Assembly (NCBI GenBank): GCA_964614365.1
Contig: CAZTLA010000009.1
Coordinates: 1 to 33,280 of the forward strand
Length of the DNA: 33,280 nt
DNA from: JACQWR01 sp964614365
GTDB taxonomy: Bacteria; Desulfobacterota; Syntrophia; Syntrophales; JACQWR01
Reading direction: 5' to 3'
Within the stretch, counting starts at the first letter, position 1; each line of letters opens with the position of its first letter. This document shows positions 1-8,100 of this stretch, in pieces. Under the pieces are notes generated by a model. The model made no database searches, had not been told where the DNA came from, and was given only the letters and a program-made list of their open reading frames with translations. A program made the position numbers and the translations under genes.

Positions 1-1545
1 GGGGCCTACCTGAAATTTGCGGGCGTGGACGGATTCCTGGTACAGGGGGCGGCGGCTCATCTGTCCTATCTTTACATTCATGACGGGATCGCCGAGATCC
101 GGGATGCCCGGCACCTGGCCGGCAAGGGGACGTTCGAGACCGAAGAGATCGTACGGAAGGAATTGGGGCTCAGCCGTCGGGGAAGCGTCCAGTGCATCGG
201 ACCGGCCGGAGAACACCTGGTCCGCTATGCCATGATCTCCGGCGATGGCGACCATGTGGTGGCCCATAACGGCATGGGAGCGGTGATGGGCGCAAAAAAG
301 CTCAAGGCCGTTGTGGCGGCCCGCGGCCGGGCGGAGATACCCGTTCACGATAAGGCGGCTCTGGAGCGTCTGGCGAAGGAACTCCACGAAGACGCCATGA
401 CGAAAGGCTCCAAACGTATTTACGAGTGGGGAACGGGCGGAGGCTTCTCCGCCGCCGCACTGGGCGGGTGGCTGCCCGTGAAGAACTATACGACCGGCAT
501 TTTTCCTGAGCACGAAAAATTCGACGGGCACTATCTGCGGACCCATTTTAAGATGAAGCATAACCCCTGCTGGGCCTGCCGGCTTCGCCACTGCAAAACC
601 TGTGAGGTCACGGAAGGGCCCTATGCCGGCTTTGCGGGGGAGGAACCGGAATACGAGGCGTTGGCCTCCTGGGGACCGATTACCGGCAACACCGACCCGG
701 GGGCGGCGGTCATGCTCAACCGCTTCAATGACCAGATGGGCATGGACTTGAACGAGGCGGGATGGACGATTGCCTGGGTTATGGAATGCTACGAGAAAGG
801 GATCCTGGGCAGGGACGATCTGGGCGGTCTGGACATGACCTGGGGAAACGTGGAGGCGATTAAAGAGCTGCTCCGGCAGATCGCCCACCGGCAGGGCATA
901 GGCGATCTGCTGGCCGAAGGGGTCATGCGAGCCTCGCAGAAAATCGGCGGGGAGGCAGCCGATTGGGCGGTCTATACTCGGCAGGGAGGAACCCCCCGGA
1001 GCCACGATCATCGGGGCCGCTGGTCCGAGTTGCTGGATACCTGCACCTCCAACACGGGCACTATCGAGGCGACGCGGGGAGGGGTCTTTCCCGAACGGCT
1101 GGGATATCCCCCGGTGTTCGATAAATTTTCGCCCTGGGAGGTCGCCGTCATCAACGCCAAGGAGAACGGCTGGCTGCAATTCGTGGACTGCCTGGGCATT
1201 TGTTCTTTCTGCTGCCCGAACAGGAAATTAACCGTTGCCTGCGTGAATGCGATGACGGGCTGGGAACTGGACCTGCCTGCGGCCGTCACCATCGGGCGGA
1301 GAATCGTGAATCTGCTCCGGGCGTTCAATCTTCGGCACGGCCTCCAGCCCGAGCAGGAAAGGCCGTCCGTCCGGTACGGCTCCACGCCCGCCGATGGGCC
1401 GATCAAGGGGCGGCCCATCGGCCCGTTCATCGACTTCATGGTGCACACCTATTATGAGTCCATGGGGTGGAATCCCGAAACCGGTCGGCCTTTGCCCCAG
1501 ACCCTCAAGGCGCTGGGGCTGGAGGAGGTCATTTCGTCATTCTGA
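1..1545 (+). CDS. Aldehyde ferredoxin oxidoreductase family protein (5' truncated by window edge)
   Basis: Predicted tungsten- or molybdenum-pterin enzyme of the aldehyde:ferredoxin oxidoreductase (AOR) family, which oxidises aldehydes to acids, or runs the reverse, with ferredoxin in the cytoplasm. The frame is open back to base 1 (it reads GAYLKFAGVDG), so a GTG at 25 is not the true start. 514 residues are visible of a family length near 600, and the N-terminal cofactor-binding part lies outside the window. Family motifs seen are IGPAGE, the GMGAVMGAKKLKA segment, a cysteine cluster at visible residues 190-201 (CWACRLRHCKTC) and a late cysteine group at 401-405, the expected ligands of the cubane cluster. 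The substrate cannot be read from sequence. A MoaD/ThiS-like ORF follows 22 bases downstream, a common AOR arrangement. Confidence 0.93.
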   Translation, partial: GAYLKFAGVDGFLVQGAAAHLSYLYIHDGIAEIRDARHLAGKGTFETEEIVRKELGLSRRGSVQCIGPAGEHLVRYAMISGDGDHVVAHNGMGAVMGAKKLKAVVAARGRAEIPVHDKAALERLAKELHEDAMTKGSKRIYEWGTGGGFSAAALGGWLPVKNYTTGIFPEHEKFDGHYLRTHFKMKHNPCWACRLRHCKTCEVTEGPYAGFAGEEPEYEALASWGPITGNTDPGAAVMLNRFNDQMGMDLNEAGWTIAWVMECYEKGILGRDDLGGLDMTWGNVEAIKELLRQIAHRQGIGDLLAEGVMRASQKIGGEAADWAVYTRQGGTPRSHDHRGRWSELLDTCTSNTGTIEATRGGVFPERLGYPPVFDKFSPWEVAVINAKENGWLQFVDCLGICSFCCPNRKLTVACVNAMTGWELDLPAAVTIGRRIVNLLRAFNLRHGLQPEQERPSVRYGSTPADGPIKGRPIGPFIDFMVHTYYESMGWNPETGRPLPQTLKALGLEEVISSF

Positions 1546-1567
1546 AGTCCATAAAGGAAGAGCACAC

Positions 1568-1867
1568 GTGCAAGCGGGAAAAGTGAAACTGGAATTTTGG
1601 ATGGCCGATCGGCTCGACTGGACCGGCCCGGAGCCCATGGTCATCGAAGAGGGGCTTGCCGACGGGGATTCCCTGCGTAGCGTGCTTGGCAGGTTGGCCG
1701 GAAGAATCAGCCGGTTTCTCGAATCCGTCTTCGATCCGGAGACGCAAAGTCTTTCCAGCGAGATGAACATTGACAACATATCAACATTACGAATATCATG
1801 TGTTCACTGTAAAGAGGAGTCGCTGAATCATGGCTGTCATCAGCATGGCTCGATAAGAGTCCGGTAA
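1568..1867 (+). pseudogene. MoaD/ThiS-like ubiquitin-fold protein with lost C-terminus
   Basis: A GTG start with an AAGGAAG ribosome site begins a 99-codon ORF just after the AOR gene. Its first ~65 residues look like the MoaD/ThiS family (VKLEFW strand, a hydrophobic helix around SVLGRLAGRISRFLE, then VFDPETQSLS), small sulfur carriers that often accompany AOR genes for pterin cofactor synthesis. The family should end in a strand-rich segment and a diglycine. Here the frame instead runs into a Cys/His-rich unrelated tail (NHGCHQHG) and ends at RVR. The other two frames after about 1760 do not restore the missing part either. A good sigma-70 promoter begins at 1770, exactly where the similarity stops, so I read this as a gene broken by a deletion or rearrangement. 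A short functional variant cannot be excluded. Confidence 0.5.
1770..1799 (+). promoter_or_regulatory. Putative sigma-70 promoter for the DUF2294 gene
   Basis: TTGACA (1770-1775), 18-base spacer, then TATCAT (1794-1799), followed within 40 bases by an AGAGGAG ribosome-site-like sequence. It lies inside the tail of the broken MoaD-like ORF and ahead of the DUF2294 gene. Confidence 0.5.
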
Positions 1868-1967
1868 AATTGCCGACGTGTCTTTTGGCCCTGTTGGTAT
1901 TGATGCTGTCAATTTCACCATAGATCAATGTGCTATGGAACTGTCAGAGAGGGTGAGAAACAAATGA
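1830..1967 (+). other. Short leader frame with one internal stop, ending in ATGA overlap with the DUF2294 gene
   Basis: After AAAGAGGAG, an ATG at 1830 opens an eight-codon ORF (MAVISMAR, then TAA). The same frame continues open for another 37 codons and ends at a TGA overlapping the ATG of the DUF2294 gene (ATGA, 1964-1967). It may be a small upstream ORF or the remnant of a coupled gene. No family was recognised, and chance is possible. Confidence 0.2.
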
Positions 1968-2350
1968 ACAAAACCAAAGGGCAAATCGAAGCTGAAATCT
2001 GCGAGGCTTTGATAAAATTTGAGAAAGAATTCATGGGCCGCGGCCCTCTGGAAACTAAGGCCTATATCATCGACGACATGGTATTGGTACGGTTGAAAAA
2101 TGTCCTTACCCAGTCGGAACTCAAGCTGGCCGAGGACACTGATCGCAAGGACAGGCGTGAATTGATCAAACAAATTCGGATCGCTCTGCTCGAACAGGGC
2201 CGCCCATTGCTGGAGGAGGCGATGGAGAAAATCGTCGGTGTGAAAGTAAAGAGCCTGCACACGGATATCAGCACAGTTACCGGCGAAAAGGTAATCTTGT
2301 TCTCACTGGTATCGCCGCCGGCTAATGTCCAAAGTCGTAACCGGTTGTAA
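1964..2350 (+). CDS. DUF2294 domain-containing protein
   Basis: A 128-residue cytoplasmic protein matching the DUF2294 family along its whole length. Features seen are the N-terminal KGQIEAEICEALIKFEKE helix, GRGPLETKAYIIDDMVLVRL, the central helix region and a C-terminal GVKVKSLHTDIST segment. The biochemical role of the family is unknown to me. The ATG at 1964 is preferred over an upstream in-frame ATG at 1928 because homologues begin at MNKTKGQ and GAGAGGGTGAG lies just upstream. The gene has its own candidate promoter (1770-1799) and is separated from purC by a promoter and a terminator, so it is probably monocistronic. No membrane segment or metal motif is visible. Confidence 0.8.
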   Translation: MNKTKGQIEAEICEALIKFEKEFMGRGPLETKAYIIDDMVLVRLKNVLTQSELKLAEDTDRKDRRELIKQIRIALLEQGRPLLEEAMEKIVGVKVKSLHTDISTVTGEKVILFSLVSPPANVQSRNRL

Positions 2351-2390
2351 AAGTCATTTCGGGGCTGTAAAATTCGGGGGAAAAATTCAT

Positions 2391-2419
2391 TTGACAATAA
2401 AGGGGACGGATGCTACGCT
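2391..2419 (+). promoter_or_regulatory. Putative sigma-70 promoter of the purC leader RNA
   Basis: TTGACA (2391-2396), a 17-base spacer and TACGCT (2414-2419). The -35 is perfect and the -10 is moderate. Transcription would begin near 2426 and produce the structured leader ahead of purC. Confidence 0.6.
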
Positions 2420-2425
2420 ATCGCG

Positions 2426-2548
2426 TGAACCTGCTGGGAGTATGGCGTTGGGGCGCAATTCTTCAGGGGGTTTGAGGTCCAAAGCCGTCGTTGCCTGAGA
2501 GTTAGAACGGGCCCTTTACCGACCGTGAAGGGTGCGGGAAAAAAATAA
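2426..2548 (+). ncRNA. Structured leader RNA upstream of purC (class not recognised)
   Basis: Between the promoter and the terminator lies about 120 bases with no ORF that folds by eye into a rod. Pairings found are CCTGC (2430-2434) with GCGGG (2534-2538), GGGGC (2450-2454) with GCCCT (2511-2515), TTCT (2459-2462) with AGAA (2504-2507), TCAGG (2463-2467) with CCTGA (2494-2498), and GGTTTG (2469-2474) with CAAAGCC (2480-2486, one bulge). In addition, AACGGGCC (2506-2513) can pair with the first arm of the terminator, GGCCGTT (2549-2555), with one bulged G. That would switch between a folded leader plus terminator and an antiterminator, as in a riboswitch or attenuator. It could instead be an independent small RNA such as a 6S-like rod. 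I do not see the signature of the ZTP, PRPP/ykkC or purine classes. Confidence 0.45.
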
Positions 2549-2590
2549 GGCCGTTACTCGTTTCATCGAAACGAGCGACGGCCTTTTTTT
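2549..2590 (+). terminator. Intrinsic terminator ahead of purC
   Basis: The arms GGCCGTTACTCGTTTC (2549-2564) and GAAACGAGCGACGGCC (2568-2583) pair around a three-base loop with one two-base internal mismatch, followed by seven T (2584-2590). It lies 21 bases before the purC start, so it either ends the leader RNA or attenuates purC. Confidence 0.85.
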
Positions 2591-2610
2591 ATGCGAAAGG
2601 AGAAAATTCA

Positions 2611-3495
2611 ATGCAATCGCCAACCGGCTATACATTTACGCGCCAGGGCAAAGTCCGGGACGTGTATTCTACCGATGATCACCGTTATCTGCTGATCGTG
2701 GCAAGCGATCGCATTTCGGCCTTCGATCACGTACTGCCCAACCCGATACCGGACAAGGGAAGAATTCTCACTCGCCTGTCCAATTTCTGGTTCGACAAAA
2801 CAAAGGATCTGATCGCCAATCATATCGTGATCACAGAGCCATTCTTGGATGATTGGGTGCATGACGGACGGTGGCGCCGCGAGCTGTTGTCGCAACGAGC
2901 GGTGCTGGTAAAAAAGGCAGAGCCGTTGCCCATTGAGGCTATCGTAAGAGGGTATTTGTCGGGTTCAGGGTGGAGGGAGTATCGCGAAATGGGCCGCGTG
3001 AGCGGCTGCGCGCTGCCAAAAGGACTGGCAGAGGCGGAGCGGCTGCCTGAAGCGATTTTCACGCCATCCACCAAAGCCGAGGCTGGAGCGCACGACGAAA
3101 ATATCTCTTTTGAGAAGGCCGAGGATTTGGTTGGACGGGAAACCGCCCAAAAGGTGCGCGACATCAGTTTACGGCTTTACACCTATGCCGCCGGCTACGC
3201 CGCGCAGCGGGGCATCATTATCGCCGACACCAAGTTCGAGTTCGGTCTTTTGAACGACGAGCTGATTCTGATCGATGAGTTGTTCACCCCGGACTCCTCC
3301 CGGTTCTGGCCGGTTGAATCATACCGGCCCGGAACCTCCCCGCCCAGTTTCGACAAGCAGTTCGTGCGAGACTACCTGGAACGGATACAATGGGATAAAC
3401 AGCCGCCCACGCCCGCACTTCCCGAGAATGTGATTCGCAAAACATCGGAAAAGTACGAAGAAGCCCTGAAACGTTTAACCGAAAACAGTGATTAA
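2611..3495 (+). CDS. purC: Phosphoribosylaminoimidazole-succinocarboxamide synthase (SAICAR synthetase)
   Basis: Joins aspartate to CAIR with ATP to form SAICAR, a step of de novo purine synthesis in the cytoplasm. The 294-residue protein is the normal size for the longer, yeast-type bacterial form and carries both family signatures: PIEAIVRGYLSGSGW near residue 110 and IIIADTKFEFG near residue 205. The N-terminal GKVRDVY and VASDRISAFDH nucleotide-binding segments are also present. The start at 2611 has a clear AAAGGAG site. A structured RNA and an intrinsic terminator lie directly upstream, so expression is probably controlled by termination. The stop codon overlaps the AAGGAGA ribosome site of the next gene (nifJ), which suggests co-transcription, although the two functions are unrelated. 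Confidence 0.97.
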   Translation: MQSPTGYTFTRQGKVRDVYSTDDHRYLLIVASDRISAFDHVLPNPIPDKGRILTRLSNFWFDKTKDLIANHIVITEPFLDDWVHDGRWRRELLSQRAVLVKKAEPLPIEAIVRGYLSGSGWREYREMGRVSGCALPKGLAEAERLPEAIFTPSTKAEAGAHDENISFEKAEDLVGRETAQKVRDISLRLYTYAAGYAAQRGIIIADTKFEFGLLNDELILIDELFTPDSSRFWPVESYRPGTSPPSFDKQFVRDYLERIQWDKQPPTPALPENVIRKTSEKYEEALKRLTENSD

Positions 3496-3511
3496 GGAGA
3501 CGATTATCATC

Positions 3512-6500
3512 ATGTCAAATAAGAAAATAAAAACAATGGACGGTAACACGGCGGCGGCCCATGTGGCGTACGCCATGAGCGAGGTGGCGACCATTTATCC
3601 GATTACCCCCTCATCACCCATGGGTGAGATTGCAGAAGAGTGGGCGGCTGAGGGCCGCAAAAACATCTTCGGCCAACCCTTGATGGTGCGTCAACTGCAA
3701 TCCGAGGCCGGGGCCGCTGCGGCTGTACACGGAGCGCTCGCCTCCGGCGCGTTGACTACTACCTTCACCGCATCCCAAGGCCTGCTTCTGATGATTCCAA
3801 GCATGTACAAAATCTCCGGAGAACTCCTGCCCGGCGTTTTCCATGTATCGGCAAGGGCGCTTTCCGCGCACGCCCTGTCCATTTTCGGCGACCACCAGGA
3901 TGTCATGGCGGTACGTCAAACCGGCTTTGCCATGTTGGCATCTTCCTCGGTTCAGGAAGTCATGGACCTGGCGTTGGCGGCGCACCTGTCTGCAATCGAA
4001 ACAAGTGTGCCGTTTGTCCATTTTTTTGATGGCTTTCGCACTTCTCATGAACTACAGAAAATTGAAATTATCGAATATGCATCCATGGCTGCCTTGGTCA
4101 ACCAGGAGGCAGTGGAGAGGTTCCGCGCACGGGGCGCCAGCCCGGAACACCCGGAAACCAGGGGTACGGCGCAAAACCCGGATATTTATTTCCAGGGACG
4201 GGAAGCGGCCAATCCCTATTATTTGAGGGTACCGGCGACGGTATCCGCCTCTATGCAAAAGATCGGCGAACTGACGGGGCGATATTACCAACCGTTTGAC
4301 TATGCCGGCGACCCGAATGCGGACCGCGTGATCATCGCCATGGGGTCTGCGTGTGAAACCATTGAGGAAACCGTGAATTTCCTATCCGCCAGAGGGGAGG
4401 CGGTTGGCCTGGTGAAGGTCCGACTCTATCGTCCGTTTTCTGCGGATCACCTTGCGGCGGTGATTCCGCAAAGCGTAAAACATATCACGGTTCTGGACCG
4501 TACCAAGGAGCCAGGCGCCCCCGGCGATCCTCTCTACCTGGATGTTTGCGCCGCATTGATGGAAACGGGACGCAGCGTGAAAATGCTCACCGGCAGGTAC
4601 GGCCTGGGATCAAAGGAATTTACCCCGTCCATGGTCAAGGCGGTTTTCGACAACATGGCGGCCGATACCCCGAAAAACCACTTCACAGTAGGAATCACCG
4701 ACGATGTGACCCATACTTCCCTGGACGTTACGGAAAGGCTCGATACCGCGCCCCAAGGAACCATTCAGTGTAAATTCTGGGGACTCGGCTCCGACGGGAC
4801 CGTGGGCGCCAACAAGAGCGCCATCAAAATCATCGGCAACCATACCGATAAATATGCCCAAGCATACTTCGCCTATGACTCCAAGAAGTCCGGAGGGATA
4901 ACCATATCCCATCTCCGCTTCGGAAACTCGCCGATCCAGTCCACCTATGAGATCGAGGCCGCCGATTACGTTGCGTGCCACAAGGCCAGCTACATGCACT
5001 CCTATGATGTGCTCGACGGAATAAAGGAGGACGGCACCTTCGTCCTCAATTCCCCCTGGTCACCGACGGAAATGGAAGAAAAACTCCCTGCTGCCATGCG
5101 GAGGACCATCGCCCGCAAAAGGCTGAAATTCTACAACATCGATGCCGTAGCGATTGCGACCAAAATCGGACTCGGCGGGCGCATCAACATGATCATGCAA
5201 ACTGCTTTTTTCAAGCTGGCCAACGTCATGCCGGTCGATAAGGCCATCGCTTATCTCAAGGGCGAAATTCGGGAAATGTTCGGGAAAAAGGGAGGCCGGA
5301 TCATTGCAATCAACGAGGCGGCCGTAGACGAAACCCTGCAAAACCTGCACCGGATCGACTATCCGGCTGCATGGGCGGAAGCTATAGGGGAATCGGCGCC
5401 GGGTCAATCGGTCCCAGCTTTCGTTAAAAACGTAATGTTTCCCATTCTGGCCCAGCAGGGAAACAAACTGCCGGTGAGCGCCTTTCCCGCCGACGGGATT
5501 TCCCCCGTAGCCACCACCCAATATGAAAAGCGCGGCGTGGCCATCCAGGTGCCCGAATGGCTCAAGGATGACTGCATTCAATGCAATCAGTGCGCCTTGG
5601 TATGCCCCCATGCCGCCATCCGTCCGGCACTGCTCACCCCTGAAGAAGCGGGCCGGGCTCCGGCCTCGTTTGCCACCCTTGATGCTGTGGGCAGGGAGAT
5701 GAAGGGCTACCGTTACCGCATGCAGGTAAACACCTTGGATTGTTACGGCTGTGGAAATTGCGCGGATATTTGCCCGGCAAAAAACCCGGCCCTGAAAATG
5801 CAGCCGCTGGAAACCCAGACTGTTGCGCAGGTGCCAAATTACCAATTTTCCGTCACGGTTCCCGTTAAAAACAGCCGGGTAAAGCGGGAAAGCATCAAGG
5901 GGAGTCAGTTTTATCAACCCCTGCTGGAATTTTCCGGCGCCTGCGCCGGGTGCGGTGAAACCCCTTACGTCAAGCTCCTGACGCAGCTTTTCGGCGAGCG
6001 CATGGTGATCGGCAATGCCACCGGATGCAGTTCCATCTGGGGCGGATCAGCGCCCTCCACACCCTACTGCGTCAATACGGAGGGCTGCGGTCCAACCTGG
6101 GGCAGCTCATTGTTCGAGGATTCGGCTGAATTTACCTATGGCATGTTTGTGGGTGCGCTTCAACAGCGCCGGAGGCTTGCGGATCTGGTTCAAACCGCAT
6201 TGGCAGCGGACTATCCCCGGGACCTCAAAGAGTTGTTTGCCGGATGGATGGCGCACCGAGACGATCCCCGGGAATCTAAATCATTTGGCGACCGGATTAA
6301 AACTCTTTTGGTGAAGCATGGCCGGGACCCCTTGTTGCAGGCCATCGCCGGGATGCAGGATTTGTTTGCAAAACGATCTTATTGGGTTTTTGCCGGTGAC
6401 GGCGCGGCTTACGACATCGGCTTTGGTGGTCTGGACCATGTCCTGGCGTCGGGCGAAGATATCAATATTCTGGTCATGGATACCGAAGTCTATTCCAATA

Positions 6501-7093
6501 CCGGCGGACAGTCGTCCAAGGCGACACCCACCGGAGCGGTTGCCAAGTTCGCCGCATCGGGCAAACAGACCTCAAAAAAAGACCTGGGCCGTATGACCAT
6601 GACCTACGGGCATGTTTATGTGGCTTCCGTGGCCATGGGCGCCAGCCAGAATCAGACCCTCAACGCCTTAATCGAGGCCGAGGCCTACAACGGCCCCTCT
6701 CTCGTGATCTGTTACGCCCCCTGTATCACCCACGGGATCAAGAAAGGGATGGGCAAGAGCCAGGCGGAAATGCAACTGGCGGTAAACGCCGGATACTGGC
6801 CGCTGTATCGCTACAACCCGAGATTGAAATCCGAGGGAAGGAATCCGTTCATCCTCGATTCCAAGGCCCCGGACGGCACCCTGCGGGAATTTCTCTCCGG
6901 CGAGATCCGCTACGCGTCTCTGGCAACGTCGTCCCCGGAGGATGCCCACGTATTGCAGATGCGCCTGGAAGAAGAAGTGTGGGAACGATATGAATCTTTG
7001 CAGAAAATGACGACGTCCGGATCCCCGTCAATTCATAGAGAAATTGGATACCGTTCGGCGCCCGCGTCTCCCGGAAGAACAGCCGTGCTTTGA
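3512..7093 (+). CDS. nifJ: Pyruvate:ferredoxin (flavodoxin) oxidoreductase, fused single-chain type
   Basis: Interconverts pyruvate + CoA + oxidised ferredoxin with acetyl-CoA + CO2 + reduced ferredoxin, using thiamine diphosphate and three [4Fe-4S] clusters. In anaerobes it can also fix CO2 as pyruvate synthase. The 1193-residue chain has the full domain order. The N-terminal pyrimidine-binding domain has the YPITPSSPMGE motif near residue 30. The CoA/transketolase-C domain follows, then the gamma domain (GLGSDGTVGANKSAIKI). A ferredoxin domain has cysteine sets starting near residues 688 (CIQCNQCALVCP) and 744 (CYGCGNCADICP). The TPP domain has CAGCGETPY near 811, GDGAAYDIGFGG near 962 and NTGGQ near 997. 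The ATG at 3512 fits homologues (MDGNTAAAHVAY follows shortly) and has AAGGAGA upstream. It is followed by sbtA and sbtB. Confidence 0.97.
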   Translation: MSNKKIKTMDGNTAAAHVAYAMSEVATIYPITPSSPMGEIAEEWAAEGRKNIFGQPLMVRQLQSEAGAAAAVHGALASGALTTTFTASQGLLLMIPSMYKISGELLPGVFHVSARALSAHALSIFGDHQDVMAVRQTGFAMLASSSVQEVMDLALAAHLSAIETSVPFVHFFDGFRTSHELQKIEIIEYASMAALVNQEAVERFRARGASPEHPETRGTAQNPDIYFQGREAANPYYLRVPATVSASMQKIGELTGRYYQPFDYAGDPNADRVIIAMGSACETIEETVNFLSARGEAVGLVKVRLYRPFSADHLAAVIPQSVKHITVLDRTKEPGAPGDPLYLDVCAALMETGRSVKMLTGRYGLGSKEFTPSMVKAVFDNMAADTPKNHFTVGITDDVTHTSLDVTERLDTAPQGTIQCKFWGLGSDGTVGANKSAIKIIGNHTDKYAQAYFAYDSKKSGGITISHLRFGNSPIQSTYEIEAADYVACHKASYMHSYDVLDGIKEDGTFVLNSPWSPTEMEEKLPAAMRRTIARKRLKFYNIDAVAIATKIGLGGRINMIMQTAFFKLANVMPVDKAIAYLKGEIREMFGKKGGRIIAINEAAVDETLQNLHRIDYPAAWAEAIGESAPGQSVPAFVKNVMFPILAQQGNKLPVSAFPADGISPVATTQYEKRGVAIQVPEWLKDDCIQCNQCALVCPHAAIRPALLTPEEAGRAPASFATLDAVGREMKGYRYRMQVNTLDCYGCGNCADICPAKNPALKMQPLETQTVAQVPNYQFSVTVPVKNSRVKRESIKGSQFYQPLLEFSGACAGCGETPYVKLLTQLFGERMVIGNATGCSSIWGGSAPSTPYCVNTEGCGPTWGSSLFEDSAEFTYGMFVGALQQRRRLADLVQTALAADYPRDLKELFAGWMAHRDDPRESKSFGDRIKTLLVKHGRDPLLQAIAGMQDLFAKRSYWVFAGDGAAYDIGFGGLDHVLASGEDINILVMDTEVYSNTGGQSSKATPTGAVAKFAASGKQTSKKDLGRMTMTYGHVYVASVAMGASQNQTLNALIEAEAYNGPSLVICYAPCITHGIKKGMGKSQAEMQLAVNAGYWPLYRYNPRLKSEGRNPFILDSKAPDGTLREFLSGEIRYASLATSSPEDAHVLQMRLEEEVWERYESLQKMTTSGSPSIHREIGYRSAPASPGRTAVL

Positions 7094-7120
7094 AGCGACC
7101 GGGAACGGAAGGGGAGCATT

Positions 7121-8098
7121 ATGGTCAGTCTTTTTGATATATCGCTGCAGAATATCCTTTCCCCTCCCATCCTCTTTTTTATTATTGGATTGTTCGCATC
7201 ACGAGTAAAGTCCGACCTCGAAATTCCTCCTGCCGTTGGCAAGGCGCTGTCCTACTACCTGCTGCTTGTCATCGGGTTTAAGGGCGGCGTGGAGCTGAAC
7301 GTCAGCGAATTAAACCTCAAGCTCCTCAATTCGATGCTGGCCGCGTTGTTCGTCGGAGCGGCGCTTCCGGTCATCGCCTATCCGCTGTTGCGGATCATGG
7401 TCGGTCTCGACCGCCTGAATGCGGCAGCTATCAGCGCCCATTATGGATCCATCAGCGTTGTTACGTTTGTGGCAGCGGCAGCATTCCTGGGGATGCATAA
7501 CATTCCCTATGAAGGTTACGTCGTGGCTATGATGGCCCTTATGGAGGCCCCCGCCATCATCACCGGGCTGGTCCTTGCGAAGGGCGGACAGGGGCGGAAG
7601 ATATTTTCACCGGCCTTTGTGCGAGAGGTTTTTTTCGGAGGCACGTTGCTTCTTCTGCTCGGCAGCTTTTGCATCGGCTGGATCACCGGTGAACGCGGCA
7701 TGAAGGACATGAACGGGTTTGTCAACGTCCCCTTTACCGGGATTCTCTGTTTTTTTCTGCTCGAAATGGGTATTCTTACGAGAAAAAGGCTTGCAGACAT
7801 AAAAAAAGCGGGGCTTCCTCTCATGCTCTTCGGCATTGTTATGCCTCTGATCGGGGGGACTGTGGGCATCATCTGCGGGGCGCTAATTGAGATGAGTCAG
7901 GGCGGAACGACCCTTCTGGCAGTTCTCTGCGCCAGCGCCTCATACATTGTCGTGCCCGCCGCCCTGCGGCATGCCCTTCCCGAGGCAAATCCATCCCTAT
8001 CAATGCCCCTTGCCTTGGGAGTAACCTTTCCTTTTAATATTTTCATCGGTATCCCCCTGTACTTTTACGGCGCAAAGATGCTTTTTGAAATCAGGTAG
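7121..8098 (+). CDS. sbtA: Sodium-dependent bicarbonate transporter family protein (SbtA-like)
   Basis: A polytopic membrane protein of 325 residues related to the SbtA high-affinity Na+/HCO3- symporter family (formerly DUF897). Recognisable parts are the N-terminal helix ending ILFFIIGLFASRVKSDLEIP, the ALSYYLLLVIGFKGGVEL segment and the repeated inverted-topology half around GILCFFLLEMGILTRKRL. About ten hydrophobic segments are visible, with only a short cytoplasmic linker. The next gene, two bases downstream, is an SbtB-like PII protein, the usual regulator of SbtA, which strengthens the call. It lies 27 bases after nifJ with a GGAAGGGGAG ribosome site, so it is probably in the same transcript. 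Bicarbonate as substrate is inferred from the family; another anion is possible. Confidence 0.9.
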   Translation: MVSLFDISLQNILSPPILFFIIGLFASRVKSDLEIPPAVGKALSYYLLLVIGFKGGVELNVSELNLKLLNSMLAALFVGAALPVIAYPLLRIMVGLDRLNAAAISAHYGSISVVTFVAAAAFLGMHNIPYEGYVVAMMALMEAPAIITGLVLAKGGQGRKIFSPAFVREVFFGGTLLLLLGSFCIGWITGERGMKDMNGFVNVPFTGILCFFLLEMGILTRKRLADIKKAGLPLMLFGIVMPLIGGTVGIICGALIEMSQGGTTLLAVLCASASYIVVPAALRHALPEANPSLSMPLALGVTFPFNIFIGIPLYFYGAKMLFEIR

Positions 8099-8100
8099 GC

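Noticed and set aside
1..235. GTG at 25 as the true start of the aldehyde ferredoxin oxidoreductase
   Set aside because: The frame is open to base 1 with family-like sequence, and about 100 N-terminal residues are missing.
2426..2548. Identification of the purC leader as a ZTP, PRPP/ykkC or purine riboswitch, or as 6S RNA
   Set aside because: The conserved cores of the riboswitch classes are not present. A CTGAGA...CGGGCC stretch faintly recalls 6S RNA, but the lengths and pairing partners do not fit well, so the class is left open.
5060..5917. Minus-strand ORF of 285 codons
   Set aside because: Shadow within the pyruvate:ferredoxin oxidoreductase gene; no protein-like motifs.
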